Assembly: GCA_036345935.2 (NCBI GenBank)
Contig: JADWOT020000008.1
Span: 11,267,672 to 11,331,671, forward strand
Origin: Taenia hydatigena
Lineage: Eukaryota; Platyhelminthes; Cestoda; Cyclophyllidea; Taeniidae
Length of the DNA stretch: 64,000 bases
Reading direction: 5' to 3'
The notes below the pieces were generated by a model that saw only the letters and a list, made by a program, of their open reading frames with translations, was not told where the DNA came from and searched no databases. A program made the translations under genes and the position numbers. Below, piece by piece: positions 36,801 to 53,228 of the stretch. Each line of letters opens with the position of its first letter. Positions within the stretch are counted from its first letter, which is position 1.

Positions 36801-39800
36801 TTGCGATTCTCTGCTATTCAAATTAGTGGCAGTTCTGTTCTCTTTTAAGAATAATTGCTCTACGGGCTCAGGCACCTCTTATATAAGTCTAATTACTTTT
36901 CACTGGATGCGTTGGTGCTGACATTTCAAACCACCCCTCGAAGCTTCTCTAATCAAGCGTCTGTTTATCTGCGTGGGCGGATTTTTTTAACACGACCTCG
37001 TGACTCATTGACACATGATTAATGCGATGATTGGCAACCTTCTTTCGAAATAAACATCTTGTCTGTCAAAGTCATCCTCTCATCAGCGATCCATTCAAGC
37101 TGAACGTGTTCGTTTTGCATTTTACACCGCGGGTTGGTGATTTTTATGTGGCAATAGGAGAATAAACAGCAAGTGGACTTAGTCATTTAGTATTCTCTTC
37201 GTTAATCTCATTCAGTAAATGTAAGAAAAGGAGGCTGGTCTCACCCAGCAATGTTTATCTACCTCGTGCTTAAAAGCTTTCACTCCACTGTTGTTGGCCT
37301 CTTTCAATGGTTAGGTTGTTTTTACATGGGTTTTATCCCGCTGTTGCAATTTAGTACCTCACATTTGCTTCAAGCTGGTGTTGTGGGTGTGGTTGCGTTG
37401 ATTCGTGGTAAATGGTTTCATGTCTGCATTGATTGTCAGATTGTTTATCCACCCGTATGCTTACTGCGCCTGGTGTTTTGTTTAGGACTTCCTCTCCGTC
37501 GCGATCGAAAACATCCGCTACAATTTGGGAGGAGGTGCCGTATCCGAAAACGAGCTGCAGCATCTGCAATACGATATCATGATGGATGTGAGTGTGGCTT
37601 GTGATATTTTACGTTTTACATCCATTCCCTGCAGCACCACTCTTCAGCCATCCCACCTTCTCTCAAACCCCCCATTAAACGTGTGTTTGTAGTGGGGATA
37701 AGTGGGTGACCGGTCGGAGATGAGGCATCTGACTCTGCACTCATCAATCAAAAAGGTGAGCTGACTATTTGGCGTCAATTGATGCTGCGCGCATCTCCAC
37801 ATGCCCGGGATTTTGACGCCTTGGCCAGGGCTGGAAGCCAGCGCACCAGGCAGTCACATTAACCATGCTCCCACTTGGCGCGGACACTTACATCTTCGCC
37901 TTCTGGGAACCTTATAGGACGGAAATATTCGATATGAATTGTTCGTCTTTGTGTACGCTACTTTTAGCTAAATACGTTGGATATGCTGGCTGTTTTCTAC
38001 GTGCTGTCGTTTAATCCCTTCATGCTTACTTCACTGCAGGTACATTTGTGTCCTTTGAGGCAATAAACCACGTTTCTCCTTTCTGATAGAATTCATTAAT
38101 TTATGGAAGTCCCAAATGTGTAAGTTGATTGTCCTAAGGATCGCCACAACCTGAAGTTTGTCTCTTATGCCATCATTCGTGTGAAGTGCGCGTTTGGAGC
38201 CCAAGGAAAGTGCTTGCGATGAGATCTCATGGTAACGTAGTGATGATCCCGTATGCAGCACTGCCTTCTACAGCTTTTGGAGCATTCCTGCTACAAAATG
38301 TGTTGCCAATTTTTATAATCAGCGTTTCCGTTTTCGTATACGATAGTTACCTGGATTTCATTTAACTACCGACGAGATAAGCAATGGATAGAGGCAGATA
38401 TCTTTATTAGTGACGTAGGCCCACGCGCCCGGTGGCTAAAGAACTGAGACCGCGATTTTAGTGTTGCGTGAATACGGTAACTGATTGACCTTGGCCTTGG
38501 AGCAAGTATCACTGCACTTGAACCACTTCTCTTCTTGCTATGAACCAATCAGGAGGGACTGAACAAGAGCACGACTCTAGAACATTCGAAAATTAAGCAA
38601 CAGCCGGGGTTTCCACAAAATCAAAACATGATTCTTTGGACCGCATGCGGCTGCAGCAAATCCCTTGATAAACACTGTGTATAAATGGTCAGTGCTTTCA
38701 ATTCGATTGTATTACTTGTAAACCCTTAGGGACTTCGTTTTTTCGACTATGAAATAGCATTCCTTTTGCTGCTAAATTACCCCTATTCAATATCTAGGCG
38801 ACGGCTCAATACCGAGTCACCAGCGTCGAGTCGCCATGTCCTCAGGCTGACGTCGCTTCGACAAGCGCGGTGCCCTGCGCACCCACCGAATATCCTTCTC
38901 CCATCGCTGTAGTTGCATCCACCCCAGCAGCGGACCTTCGCCGTTCGGTTTTGCTACGGAGCTCTACGCGTCACCTGCGCAGACGGACTCTGAGCAGCTG
39001 TGGCGGCAGCAGCCTTGCGCCTAGCCCCTCGCCCCTGTCTGATAACGCTGGTCTCATGCTTTTGCCTGATACTGACGCCTCTCCTTTCCCTATACCTTCA
39101 CTTGGCCTGGAAGGGGAGGGAGGTGTAGGAGTAGGGGGTCGCTCGACTCCCGCCAAGAGACGGCGGAGATATGGTGGGAAGGTGGATTCCCTACAAGTCG
39201 GGTTTCCAGACAACGCTGCATCACTGAACGGATCTATTACCGACGGTGATCCTTCGGTAAATCTTTGCTGTGTTACACCTTTCGGTTCAAATCATCTGTA
39301 CTCAATGGTAATTCGCTCTATTTGCACATAAAATTCGTAACAAACCGTGTTTGTTTGCATTCGCTGGTTCTAATAGTAGACAGGAATAGATCAAAATAGT
39401 TTCCTTTTTATTTGCGAAAGGCGCCCTGTTATGTCTCCCTTGTACAGTAGGGCTGGATTTTTTTCCTTAGCTCTTGGTGCTTCACTTCCCTGCCACCGTT
39501 TTTGTTATTTGCAATTTCAATCATTCACGCCTGTATGTTTCCTTACTGTAACATTCGCAACGTGGGAAGGATTTGTTAGCTACCGTGAAAAGCCATCACC
39601 GAAACTTCTTCACTTACACCGACCCGCCTCCTGAGTGTACACATTTTTAAATTTCTTGCCCCGACGTCCTCTAGGTAGCATAAACGAGTCACAAATGCAA
39701 GCCAAATAACTAGCTGATAGTCTCTATCCAGTGTAGAAGACTGTCTAGTATTCCGGCGTCTTTATAACTAATACAGGTTCCTATGCCTTGTTCTCTGCTT

Positions 39801-42800
39801 TTCAGAATATTCCTTAAACATTTTTATTATTTCAGGTGGTTGACGTCTTGGGGCCGTTAGAATTGGAGTAAGTTACTCGTTTTCAAACGCTTATTCACTT
39901 TTCCCAGTTGTCTCCTATCTTCCTCCTGACTTGCTATGCCGACGAAATGGCGAAACTAAATGGATAGCTGGATCCCACTTGGCAGTACAGTAGTTTGGCG
40001 ACTCCATTTGTCATGTCGGTTGCCAGTACAGAAAATGGTCTTTAGGCGCTATCTCAACTCTTTGCCCTGTCCTTTGCTAGAGTTAAGAAAGGGTTGTGCT
40101 TTCAGTGTGGCCTGGGCTGCTTGGTTTGCACTTAGCCTTGCCGTCTGGGTCCATGAGGACTCATGCAGTGCCATAATAAAAGCTTTGATGATCGCTACTT
40201 AGGTAAAGCTGGTTGAAACTTTAATTTCTGTCTCGATTTATTCCCATCCACTTTGGTGAGCGCCGTGTGTACTTGATGCGTTTTCGACCTTGGAACTGCT
40301 ACTATTCACAAGTTCTCCCTTTGTACATCCCTCAAAATTTCTCTACAACATTAGTTTGAGGGCTTTTACTCCTATCGTGATCTAGTTTGCTCTGGTATTT
40401 CCCACCAGCGTTGGCACAATATGTGAGCTAATGTAAGCCCTCTCGCTCCACCTTGTGCGCCCTTATCAATGGCCCCTGTAGTCACATTTAATGGCAAATG
40501 TTTGTGTCTCAAGCACATGTGGAGACTGATTTCCCTTGCTGATTTGAAGGCTCAGCTAGGTAACGGCCTGTACGTCCAGATATGGTACCCCAAACGTTTA
40601 TCTTTTAGCAACATCGTTCAATCATAGTACACTGGTTGATGCTGAATACAAAGGAAAATGTAAATAATGTATTCTTTGGCGTTTAGTGTCATGTTTTCCA
40701 CTCTCTTTCACTGTGTGCGTATTTACGCTCACGTGTTGCTTATTTAAACTATTAGTCTGTGCTGGCCTTGCGCCTCCAGTTGACAAATGTGAATAATTTT
40801 ACACTGATGTAACTCTAGTAGGGCTTTGCCATTTCGATCTCGTAATACTTCGTTAATGTACCTATTTTATTTTGTTTTGTGTTGAATATTTTAGTGGCGC
40901 GTCACAACATCTCTATAAATGTTTTTGTCGGATAGCTTTTTTTCCAAAAAACATTGAGGCAATTTTGTACAAGGGTTGTCAAATGAAATTTTCCTCGAAA
41001 AGGAAAATCTGCTGCTTGCGCCCGTAGAATCGCCGCGTGTTGGCCTTAGTGCGCGCACACGTACACACGCTCGCGACCCTGGATGCATTTGTAATGGCTA
41101 TGTGGCAAAACGTTGATGCCGTCTTTCTTTTGAGAACAACTGAGAGGCGATTCACATCTCCTCTGTACTTGCACCAAACTCTGCTGATCTGCGCACCTTC
41201 ACTTTTCAGTAGCCCAGCCAACTAATTTAGCCTTTTGTTTGTTGCAATGCGCGCTCGAATTTGGGGCGTCGACTACCAGGACCCGATGAAGTCGGCTGCA
41301 TGGCATTTATCGCTTAAAGGTCTTAAGAGTTCTGTTCAACTTATCATGAGCTTGCTCAAATTGGCACGTTCATCCCTCCTTTTGAAGACATTCATTACTC
41401 CAAAACATCCCAACACTCGGCTTTTGTTTTTGGTCTACTCAGTAAAAGTGTATTTGGTTTACCAAATGCACCAACTGTAAAATGAGTCCTGGTGCCTAAG
41501 GCGGAGCTAACTGTAAACCTTACAGGTCACCTCTCTATGGACTGTTCAAACCTTTTCAATGCCTTATTTGCTCTTATTTGAAGGTCACTATAATTTCTCC
41601 AGAGAATACGGTCTTTTCTGGTTCAAATCTACCCATCTACCAATTTTTTTGCATTATTGCATAAGTTATAACGATGCAAGACGTCCAATTACAGCCTTAA
41701 TTGCCTTAGGTCACGTCAATGTTTTATGCTGGATATGTTTTTGGGAGGACGTTGTTTTCATTTTTCATTGATACTTAGATGAAAATGTTGTTAAGTAATT
41801 AAAAGTAGTGCCTTATTGGGACGATTTTGGGCCATTCTATTGAACTAAGTTGTCATCGGTCATCGTTCTTAAATTTACAAAATTCTTGGCTCAGAATAAT
41901 CTTTGCATTGAATTGTTGTCGTTTCAAGACCCGGCAATGATAGTGACTTTTGCTTGGTTGCAGACTTCCGGACAACGCGAGTCGAGGGCAGGGCTCATCA
42001 ACAGCCTCGGAGGCGGCAAGCAACGCAACTGCCCATTCCTTCCGCCTTGATGGCCATCTGCCACCGCACCTCCTCGCCAACGACTCCTTTGCGCTGGGGT
42101 CCTGCGCCAATTCGTGAGTCCACTAATTTACCTCACCCTTCAATCTTCTTCATCGTCGCCGCGTCCACCCACGCAATAAGGAGCTCACGCAGATTGGTGA
42201 TGTTTGCGAGAAATTTTTTTAGGAGTCTTATTTTTTCTGTTATACCAGAGGGCGGTAACGTAACAGCTTTGTCGCCATATTTGATTCCGCCGTCATTTTG
42301 CTACTTTGTGTGGTGTTTGTTTCGCACTACATCATTTTCGTTTGGTTATGGTAGACATACCTCTAGAATCACCCAACGTAGAAGTTTTCTATCGTATCTT
42401 CTGTTTACTATACTTGAATATTTAACAATTGTTTTTGTGGGTATGTTTCAAATGCAAGTAATTAAATTGCTGTCTTCTTCGGCCCATTAGCCCCATAATA
42501 CCTTCAGGGTAATTCTTTGACTTGGAAGTTTGACTTTTCATGGGTTGTGTTTATTTCTGCGTCTCATTTGATGTTGTTACGGCCTTTGTTCTATCTACAC
42601 GCCCACATTATAAGGGTCATGTGAGTTGCGCTTGAGCAATAATTCTATAAGGATAGACCAGTGTTTAATGTCGTTCCTTCTGAATGCTATAGTTTGATTT
42701 AAGACTTCTGATACAATGTATGGATAATCTCGTTTTGGAATTAATCGCTGTTTTATTGTTTCGCAGTTTTCCTTGATGGGACCATGTTGATTCCCCAAAG

Positions 42801-45800
42801 CTGTGAGATTTCTCAGCCGATTAGCATAAGGATTTTCAAAAGTTTATCTGACAGCTGAAAGAGACAATCATTAGTTCAGCTCAAAAGTGACTTAACAACT
42901 CCAACCTCTAGAATCGCACCAGGAAGATACCACAATGTGACCACATACTTCGTGGTATGCCACCTGATCTAGAATAGCCCTTCTCTCATCTAGTATTAAC
43001 CTTTCAATACCCACGTGATTTAGCGATCGGACTGTCTTTGCGGGTTTGTACTGTCCCTAAGCGGAGTCACTTAAATTTGCCTGATTTTTGGAACAGCTTT
43101 GAACAAAACACTTCTAATAGTCGAAGTGTTTATTTCCCCATCAGGTATTGCATATCTCAATCAACCATCTAAAATGAACTAGCTCGTTTAGTCTCTAGAT
43201 TATTTACTAATGGTTTACGTTAAGAAAGCTGTCCTACCTTGAAGTCCTGTTCATGCCCTGGTATCAGTAGTTCGCGATTCCCTCGCTTTAATCGCCTTAA
43301 CGAGTTAAATTGTGTTTTCCTCTGTCCATAATTTCGTGTTTATTGTAGATGGCTTGGCTTGGGGGCAGCGCGTGGGCGCATTTACTCGAAACATCCGTGG
43401 ATATTCCGCTACGCCTGCGACCGAGAGGATAAGACGTGGCTGTCGAGGGCGGGTCACTTACCCAATTGCGGCGCTAAGGCCTTCCTTGTCCTTGCCAAAC
43501 AGATCTATGAGGTTGCAGCTATGGACGACGGCCTTTCCACCACCGTCGCTCGCCAGCCCCTACCTCAGTTCACTCTGCCTCCGTGGCTCTTCCGAAAGGT
43601 GCGACTCTACCCCACTTGCGACCCCTGCGTCTGCACTAATTCATGCCCTATCTTCTGCCTTGGAATGCACAATTTAATCATAAGGCCAGTGTAATTTGCC
43701 TAGGCTGCCAACGAAGGCTTTATTATTGCGATATTGACTAAGGACGACCCTAAGATGACAAGACTAGACGGCTTTTTGGCTCGTTTCTAGTGCCGGATTG
43801 AGAGAGGTGATCGACACTTGGTACACGTGTTTGTTGAATTTATAATTTATTTCATGGTTGGTTACCAATGATTTTGAGAAGTCGTTTTTTGCGACTAGTG
43901 ATAATCCGTTTCCAGTGGCCACCCTTCCCGGCTGTTTGATCACGGATTACATAATTTCGCTTAGTTGAATGTAGTAAGCATCTAGGGTAACCCATTAACA
44001 AGGTCCCATCAAGTTGGATCACCAAACAAACCCCAGTTCTAATGCTGATAAAGGCCCATTCATGTGACCAAAGTTATCAAAAAAGAACTTTTCTCTGAAG
44101 TTCTCGAAGTACTCTGGTTACATCTTGATGGATAGCTCGAGAATTTTCAATCCTGAATTGATTACACACATTTGAAAGCCACTTTTGGTCTATCTATGCT
44201 TGGAGTAATTACGCGTTTCAAATTTTGAACCTTTGAGATGAAATTCTTATCAACGGCATTCTAAATTGCCAATGGAGGAAGTTTGACATTTGGAATCTAA
44301 ATACCTTTCATGTGGATACGCCATTAATTTGCACGCTGCTGGTCAACCTTGCAATTACCGCAGCTATTGTCAGGAGTCTTGTCTTCAATCCCCATGAGGA
44401 ACCCGTGAGCGATATTTTTGTTGTTACTAGCAGAAGAGTTGGTTTCACTGGTGACTAGAAGCAATTAACCGTCAAAGAGAGGAGTGTGTTTACAAAAAGT
44501 ACCATTTAATTTTGCTCGGAAGTCAATAGTCTGAAGTAGTCAAACTTAATGCCAAAGGAGTTGTGTTAATAATCGGTAATATTTAAATCTGGGACAGCCA
44601 TCCATCTTGATTCAGGGCTAAAATGCCTCCAGTTCTTCTTGATTCATAGGCCAGTAGCGATCCTCTTGATTATTTATAAATGCATTTCACACAATCGGGC
44701 TTAAGAGTGACCGAATGTTGAGAAGTCGTCTGCAGTAAAGCGTGGGAACGTGGTGCGATGTTAAACAAATATATAAGTACCACTTTCGAAGATTAGACGC
44801 TAAGATGCCACTTGTATCTCACCAACAGAGAAAATACAAAACACCATAACAATCTACTGATCCGATAGAACAATTGATATCTTCGCCTACTTTCATCACA
44901 AAGTAGGCTAAAGGGCTTAACGAGGTTGTGGCCACACAAGCGTACATCTACGTGACAATTGGAGTGGTCACAGGTTAAATATGCGCTCACAAAATGTGGG
45001 ATCTCTTGTTGGATGGATCTATTATGAATTGGGATAGTTGATGTCCCTTGCTTTCTATAGACGTTGGCAGTTTCTGATCTGGTCACCTAACATATTTTTA
45101 AGGAGAGGAATCAGTGGCGCACGTGAATTTGCGTTAGTTTATTTTCATCTTTTATAACGCCGATGTCGTATTTCTGAAATGGGAATGTGGATTTTAATCC
45201 ATTTGTGTCATCGGCTTCCCTAGATAGATTGAATTCGTAGAATTCAAAACTGCAAATTGAGATCAACGCCTTGCGGAAATCGTTTACCGTTTCGCTTAGC
45301 TTTGAGCTCTGGTGATCTATCTGTTCTGAATCCAACTTCATTTTTATTAATAGTTAAGCCCTTGAGAGATCCCGTTATATTCTGAACTGAGTTCCTCTAA
45401 ATGGCCACGATCATGGTCTGAGGTAGACTGAGGTCGCACCAACTATTCTGGGTTTAACATCAGTGGATTGAGTGGTTAACTTCATTTCTGTAAAAATAAG
45501 TAACTTTGTTGAAACCCTTTAGGCTACCAATAATACTGCTCGGTAGAAGAACTGTTTTTTATACGCCAATTCAACCGCCTGCTAATGGCTTTCAATAACT
45601 TGATCTTGGGTACACTTTCGATGCCCCAAATTAATTGCCGACACCGCATTTTCATTGGACCTATGTAGATAAGCGATTTCTGTCTCGCACTATATCGTTT
45701 TCTCTTTTCATAATAACTGCCCTCACGTGCACATTTGCAACTCAAATCTCCGATCCTCCAATTGGCTGTACATTCAGATGTTTGGGGTTCCCATCTGCAC

Positions 45801-46433
45801 CAATATTTGCCGTTTTCGGATGGATTTTATTATCGAGTTGGCACTGTCACCTTTGTATTTAGACTTCTCTATTCATTAACGAATTTCCTATCCGATTTGC
45901 ACTTCGAATTTGCTTTGGGGCCTTGCTCCCTCCGTCCTACGTGTAGAAATTCCGCCCTTTTTTAGGTTTACGATTCAACCATGACCCGAGCAAATACGTC
46001 CCGAATGACAGTCACCAACGGACCTGGTTCGACTTTAAACCGGCAATTTACGAACAACTCCTCCTCCACGCACCACCAACTGACGGTTCAACGGTCCAAC
46101 TTCGTCGACCAGTTTGCATTCACCGAGGAAGAAGAGGAGATCACTTGCCACTCCAATTTCTTCAATGGCGATGTTCGTACACCACTTTGGCCCAATGGCG
46201 GAAAGGGTCTGCCTCCGCTGAGGAATGGACGATCTCACACCGTGAGTTATCATCACTTTGTCGGGTCTAGCAATAATGACGGCCGCTCTCGGCACCGACT
46301 GGAATTCCGTAGCGCGCCTAATCCCGCTTCTTGCTCTTCCTCCAGGTTCAACCGGACACAGTTTACAAGTCCGGCCGTCAAAGTGGGACCAGCCTTAAGA
46401 TCGGACACCTATGAGGCATGCCCTTTTTTGTAG
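33834..46433 (+). CDS. DNTTIP1: DNTTIP1-like subunit of the MiDAC deacetylase complex
   Basis: Nine exons: 33834-34121, 34231-34322, 34487-34595, 37486-37587, 38798-39256, 39836-39867, 41964-42113, 43349-43598 and 45966-46433. They total 1950 nt, giving 649 aa, about twice vertebrate DNTTIP1. Exons 3-4 encode the dimerisation helices (ALTLLRRFIQPFVNREIDAI, MKKYTK, then DFLSVAIENIRYNLGGG). Exon 8 encodes the DNA/nucleosome-binding domain (GAARGRIYSKHPWIFRYACD, EDKTWLSRAGHLPNCGAKA) and the LPPWLFRK motif. DNTTIP1 scaffolds HDAC1/2 with MIDEAS in a mitotic histone deacetylase complex. Exon 5 (residues about 198-350) is a Ser/Pro/Arg-rich insert with RRRTL and KRRRRYGGK basic clusters. Exon 9 is a long disordered tail with no clear counterpart. 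Introns reach 2.9 kb and hold only unsupported short frames. Confidence 0.87.
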
Positions 46434-47372
46434 TCATGCATCATCAGTGTATTTGCCAATAGACGGTCGTCTTTCATCACCGCCGCCATCACTCCTTAGT
46501 ATAATCCTAGAGATTTGTTTTGTACAGTTCTCCTTTTTCCCCTACACATTGTGTGGACCACACCCAACTGCTTACATCATAATCTGTCTTGGATGTTGGC
46601 TTTTCACGGTCTCAAAGCCAGCCGTATTTAATAATTACACTATCATGACGCTGATTACCTTGCTTAATTAGTCAAAAATGTCTTATACCTGCCGGAGGGG
46701 TTAACCAACCTGTCTTGAGCGCTCAGCCAGTAAAAAGACGCCTTGATTTTGCTTTTGAGGTGGTTCTGGTGCGGGTCAAAATTAGCTCTCAGGGTATATG
46801 CTATTAATGTACGGAGAATTGGGGGCTCGTCCCTGGCCGGCTTCGCTTTATTCCTCCCATGGGGATGCAATTCCAAGCGCTAATGGGTTCTTCCATATTT
46901 TGTTGAAGACTTGCATTACCACAACCCTATTGCGTTTGAGGCGAGTACGCCACTCAGCTTTCCGACAACCTCGTCGTCGCGTTCCAATAAATGCGTGTCG
47001 TGAATGACACAAACGTAGCTGCCCTCTTGCACACGACATACCTGTCCCAGACAGTGCTCCCAACTAAAATTACATCGTCTACGTTTAACAAATTCAACGC
47101 GTCAAAAACGCCAAGTCTGATAGCTTTTCAGATCAGATCAGCCAACGCGCTCAGACGCGTACATTTCCTCGCTTGTACTAGAAATTAAACAACCGACTTA
47201 GGATACCGCTTTTGAGTGCATTCCTCCTGCTCCGAACGTAACACTCTGAGGTTGCTCTCTAGTGGTTTTGGCACAAAATAAGGTATGAAAGTTAAGTAAC
47301 ACGAATTTAAGGGTTTTCAGAACTCCTATTTTATTGATAGGGGAATACCCGCATACTCAAAGAAGAAACAAA
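46434..47372. other. Convergent intergenic region, DNTTIP1-like / PSMC4
   Basis: This 0.94 kb separates two converging genes. It contains the PSMC4 polyadenylation signal and short overlapping frames with no support. Confidence 0.45.
47330..47335 (-). promoter_or_regulatory. Polyadenylation signal AATAAA of PSMC4
   Basis: AATAAA on the minus strand, 37 nt after the PSMC4 stop, at the usual distance for a short 3' UTR. Confidence 0.55.
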
Positions 47373-49447
<2,075 letters not shown>

Positions 49448-51028
49448 TATTCAACAGCTAAAAACAGTTACCATCAATATTAGGACACAAGTGGAATGCG
49501 TCATCGGCACCAACCAGATAATGATTACTAGAATAAAAAACGACCTCAGCAGCAGTATATAACTGCATCCAATACCAATTTTAAACTGTTAAACAAAGTA
49601 ACACATTATGCGTCCTCCGTTTTGATGAAGAAATTTGGCCAATATTTGCCCAAACGTTATAAACTCTACCATTAAAGAGGAGACCCAAGTGAAAAAAATC
49701 AATAAGGCATGCGCACAAAGACCAAGAAATAAGTGGGGACCCAAAAAGGCATTGAGCATAAATAAGATTCGAGAAGGACTCATCCACGTATAATGCACAA
49801 GATTACAAACACTTAAACGTAAACTTAAGATAACAACCGCCAGACCGCTCCATTCGACAATCAAAAAGCGGCGACCAAACACGACTTACTTAACAATCAA
49901 CCTATGTTTCGTGCCGAGGTCCACGACTCTCTAAAACAATATTTGATTAATAATTATAATTCATTGCCGTACAAATTAATTGGCAATAATTTTATGGAGT
50001 CCACTTTTTTAAAGCAGTAAAACATAATTATTAATTCTTAAACATGCGATGAAACTTTTCCGAAAATATTTGTTGGATATTTCCATCTCAACTATGCCTA
50101 CATTGGAGGAGTTTAATATGCTCAAACGCGTCCTTTGCCAGAAAGTGGTCGCTTTCCTACTTATGAATAAAATATTTACTTTTTATTATGCATGCGAAAA
50201 TTAAAAACTTTATTGTATTTGACGATTGTTATTTCACATGCAACTGCTGTGATTTTAGATCGTAAAAATGTCTGAGCATGGTTGTGCTGCATGTTGATTA
50301 AAGGTGGTAGTGTCTGAAGTGTGGAGGGTTCCTCCCCCCCTCCTGGTTACCCTTGCCAGCAGAAGTCTGAGAGCGTTTTGACATCTTTACTGTTATAAGG
50401 GTGATAAATACAGTTAGGCGACTAATGGGGGCTCAAGCCGAGGGTCCGTCACGTTCCAAGGAGTCTCCGCGTTCCTCCGTCACGTGGTTTAAATTGACTT
50501 CCCGCCTCTGGCCTACAAAGCACATTTAAAGAATTAAGTATTACAGAAGCCTGTAATCGAGTTTTACCAACTCTCACTATGGTGCATACATGAGAGAAAG
50601 AAACATGTAGAATAGCTTCTACAAGGAGCGATTATAAGTTTATAGATGTCTACACTATTTATGCAATCGCAGTGGGAAATCTCCATTCCGCAGATAAAAT
50701 ACAGTGTGAAGAACATAGTGTAAGAACTGAATGCCATTTCACGGTAGTGTTGCTTAAACTACTTGTAATACTTATGTTCTTTAAGTGTGCTTTGTAGGCG
50801 AGAGGTAAGAGGGCAATTCTGGCATGGGCTTTGCCGAACGCGGTAGCTCTCCCAAGTCTGAGGCTCCCTAGCCGTTCGTACCCTGGCCCTGTTGCTGCAT
50901 ATCTGTCCTGTGCTATAATAAAAGTGGCTAGAAATACTCAACCTCACAACTAGGGTGGAATAAGGGAAGAACTGTCTACACTACTAATCTAATCGTATCT
51001 AGTTATCTGTTGGTTTTCCATGTGCTAG
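49448..51028. other. Intergenic upstream of PSMC4
   Basis: AT-rich, with no supported gene. The PSMC4 promoter should lie at the left end; no clear core element was identified. Confidence 0.4.
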
Positions 51029-51760
51029 TGTAGCGTCCAAATCCTTTCCAAGATGAAGATATAATACTTAAACGAAATGCATACCATCGACACTGTAGGG
51101 CTGTTTACTGGCATGGTTTGATGGCCAGTCCATTTAACAAGGGTTAATGGCGAAGATGCAAAGTGGTTCCTTTACCATAACCGAGATTTAAACCAACAAC
51201 GCACTGCATAACCACTTCCCTCATTCTAGCCTCCTTCCGGCACTCCCCTCGGTCAACCACTTGCACCAGCCATCGCAACACAACCGGTGCTGCCAGGAAA
51301 ACGCCCACGTACCAACCGTACCGGTCATCAACTTACCACCCCACTGAAGCGATACTTGACCGCAACCTCCCTCACCACTCTTGCCAATTCTGCTGGGTCT
51401 GGAGTTTCGTCCTGTATGAGCCAGTCAACACGCACTTCCATGGCTAGTCGCAGGACCACTGGCCTGGAAGCAGAGTCAATTGAAAAAGGGTGGGATTTAG
51501 CCTGGTTACAAGGGGGTAGAATTTCGTCTCAGCCAGTTGGTAAAGAAGTGGGGGAGGTGTTGCAAGTTCACACATTTGATGTCTTCATACAGGTACTGCA
51601 GACGGCTCAGGAGCAGACTACTCCGAGGAATTCGTTGTTAGTAGCTTGCCAGAGTAGCTTGCCAGCATAGCACAGGGCTGGGGTAGTGGTGGAAGGTGGA
51701 CGTTATTTTCGATCCTTCTGTTAGGAGTTGTCAGGGATTCGCCTATTTGCAGCATATTCA
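51029..51760 (-). mobile_element. Decayed TRIM retroelement (3' LTR plus internal region)
   Basis: A diverged LTR spans 51029-51207 (starting TGTAGCGTCC on the plus strand, ending ...GCACTGCA). Immediately after it comes sequence that follows the internal region of the 10527 and 32071 copies block by block. Examples are CCAGCCATCGCAACACAACC near 51266, TCTGGAGTTTCGTCC near 51400 and TTGTTAGTAGCTTGCC near 51634. No 5' LTR was recognised. This accounts for the 127-codon open frame at 51287-51670, which is chance coding capacity in repeat DNA. Confidence 0.6.
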
Positions 51761-53228
51761 TTCCTTCCACTTGGTTAAGGTTTGGCCCTCGACAGAGGAG
51801 ATCGGAGTGGTTGTCCCTTGAAATCGGAAGTTGAAAGTGAAATTAGAGTCACATTAAAGTGGCGATTTTGTGATTGATTAAGTTTTTCACCTTTTTCAAA
51901 ATGATTTTATTGTACGAAGTCACTCATTCCTATTTGCCGTGAAGCCATTTGTTTTAAAAAGGCCTAAATGTAAGTCATTTGTTATATAATAAACATATAA
52001 ATGAGTGGTGCGATATGGGTTTAAATAGCTGGTTCAGTTCAAATCACTTTGTTGTGCCAAACCATCCACTCTCCGGTGCTTTTGACTGGGAGCGTTTTCG
52101 AGTCTCAGAAAATTCGCCGTCTTAATCTGAATGATTCAATTCGATTAGGCCGCGATGCACAGCTTAACTTTCTACTTGCTTTATTATGTTATGGCACGTC
52201 GTCCTCGCCGCAAACCGAACATGAAGTAAAGCCGCCGACTTTGCATTTGCATAGGTTTAAATAATGCTACATGGATTACGAATTACCGAGTCCTTATGAG
52301 TGAAGGCAATAGGGCACGAGGCCAACATACTTGTTAACTACGAAGAAACAGCCAGAAGTAAGTGTTAGACAGGTGCCCACCTCATCCCTACCGGATGAGA
52401 AAACCACATAAGCTCCTGTTTGCTGCCTCAGCAAACGTAAACTCCATCGAACCAGTGTTCAATCGCCCTCCAGTTCGCAATGTTCTCCGCAGTTGGCTTT
52501 AAAACCTTGTATCAGTAAATACAATGCCGTTGCTTCAACTGTCGTACATCTCACCCAATATTAGCTCTGGCTCTACGGCGTTCCTGGGGAACTGTCAGCC
52601 TCAAAATATTGTGGATCTACACACCATGCAAATGGTAACACGAACTAAATTGAATAACTGATACTTTCACCGCTCGACCAGCGTCTCGAAAACGCTCAAA
52701 TCTTTCAAAAGCACACGCTCCACCCCCTGCTCACCATCTCACTGAATTTGACAAACTCAGGTTCCCATGCCTTGCACGCCCCTAGACACTCCATCATCCG
52801 AAAGCCAAAATGCATATGACCCCCGACCAAACAATTGAGACGAGAGTCTTGACTTCACATTCACTTCTCAACCCTTCAAAGTTGATGACGTAGGGTCATC
52901 AACACAAAGATTGAAAGGCGACGTTTTGCAATTTTCAAAACGCGGTGGGACAAAGACGCTTCACTACGCCTCCTTAAGCTCAGGAAGTTGGCTAATCAGA
53001 AATCCAGCGCAAATATTCCCAAATTTCTTCAATTCAAACTTATTCTCAATAAGGAAAAAAACAATGGGTGTTAGCGATCGTAATTCTAGTAACCGATTGT
53101 GCTGTTCATGAAACAAAGATTTGGGGCTATTATTGTTTTGTTTTCGATTAGCTACCTAGGAGAGAGAACCGATTATTGTTTCAAAGAAGACATTAAACAC
53201 AAGATACCAAGCTGAAAAGCATGCGTAT
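51761..53228. other. Intergenic, 3' side of the HEAT-repeat gene
   Basis: No supported coding exons or RNA genes. The frames at 52049-52264 and 52911-53111 lack splice support. Confidence 0.4.

Noticed and set aside
37620..37900. GC-richer patch in a DNTTIP1-like intron as another TRIM copy
   Set aside because: It does not match the LTR or the internal blocks of the TRIM family.
51287..51670. Plus-strand 127-codon open frame as a gene
   Set aside because: It lies inside a decayed TRIM internal region and matches other copies in blocks at DNA level only.
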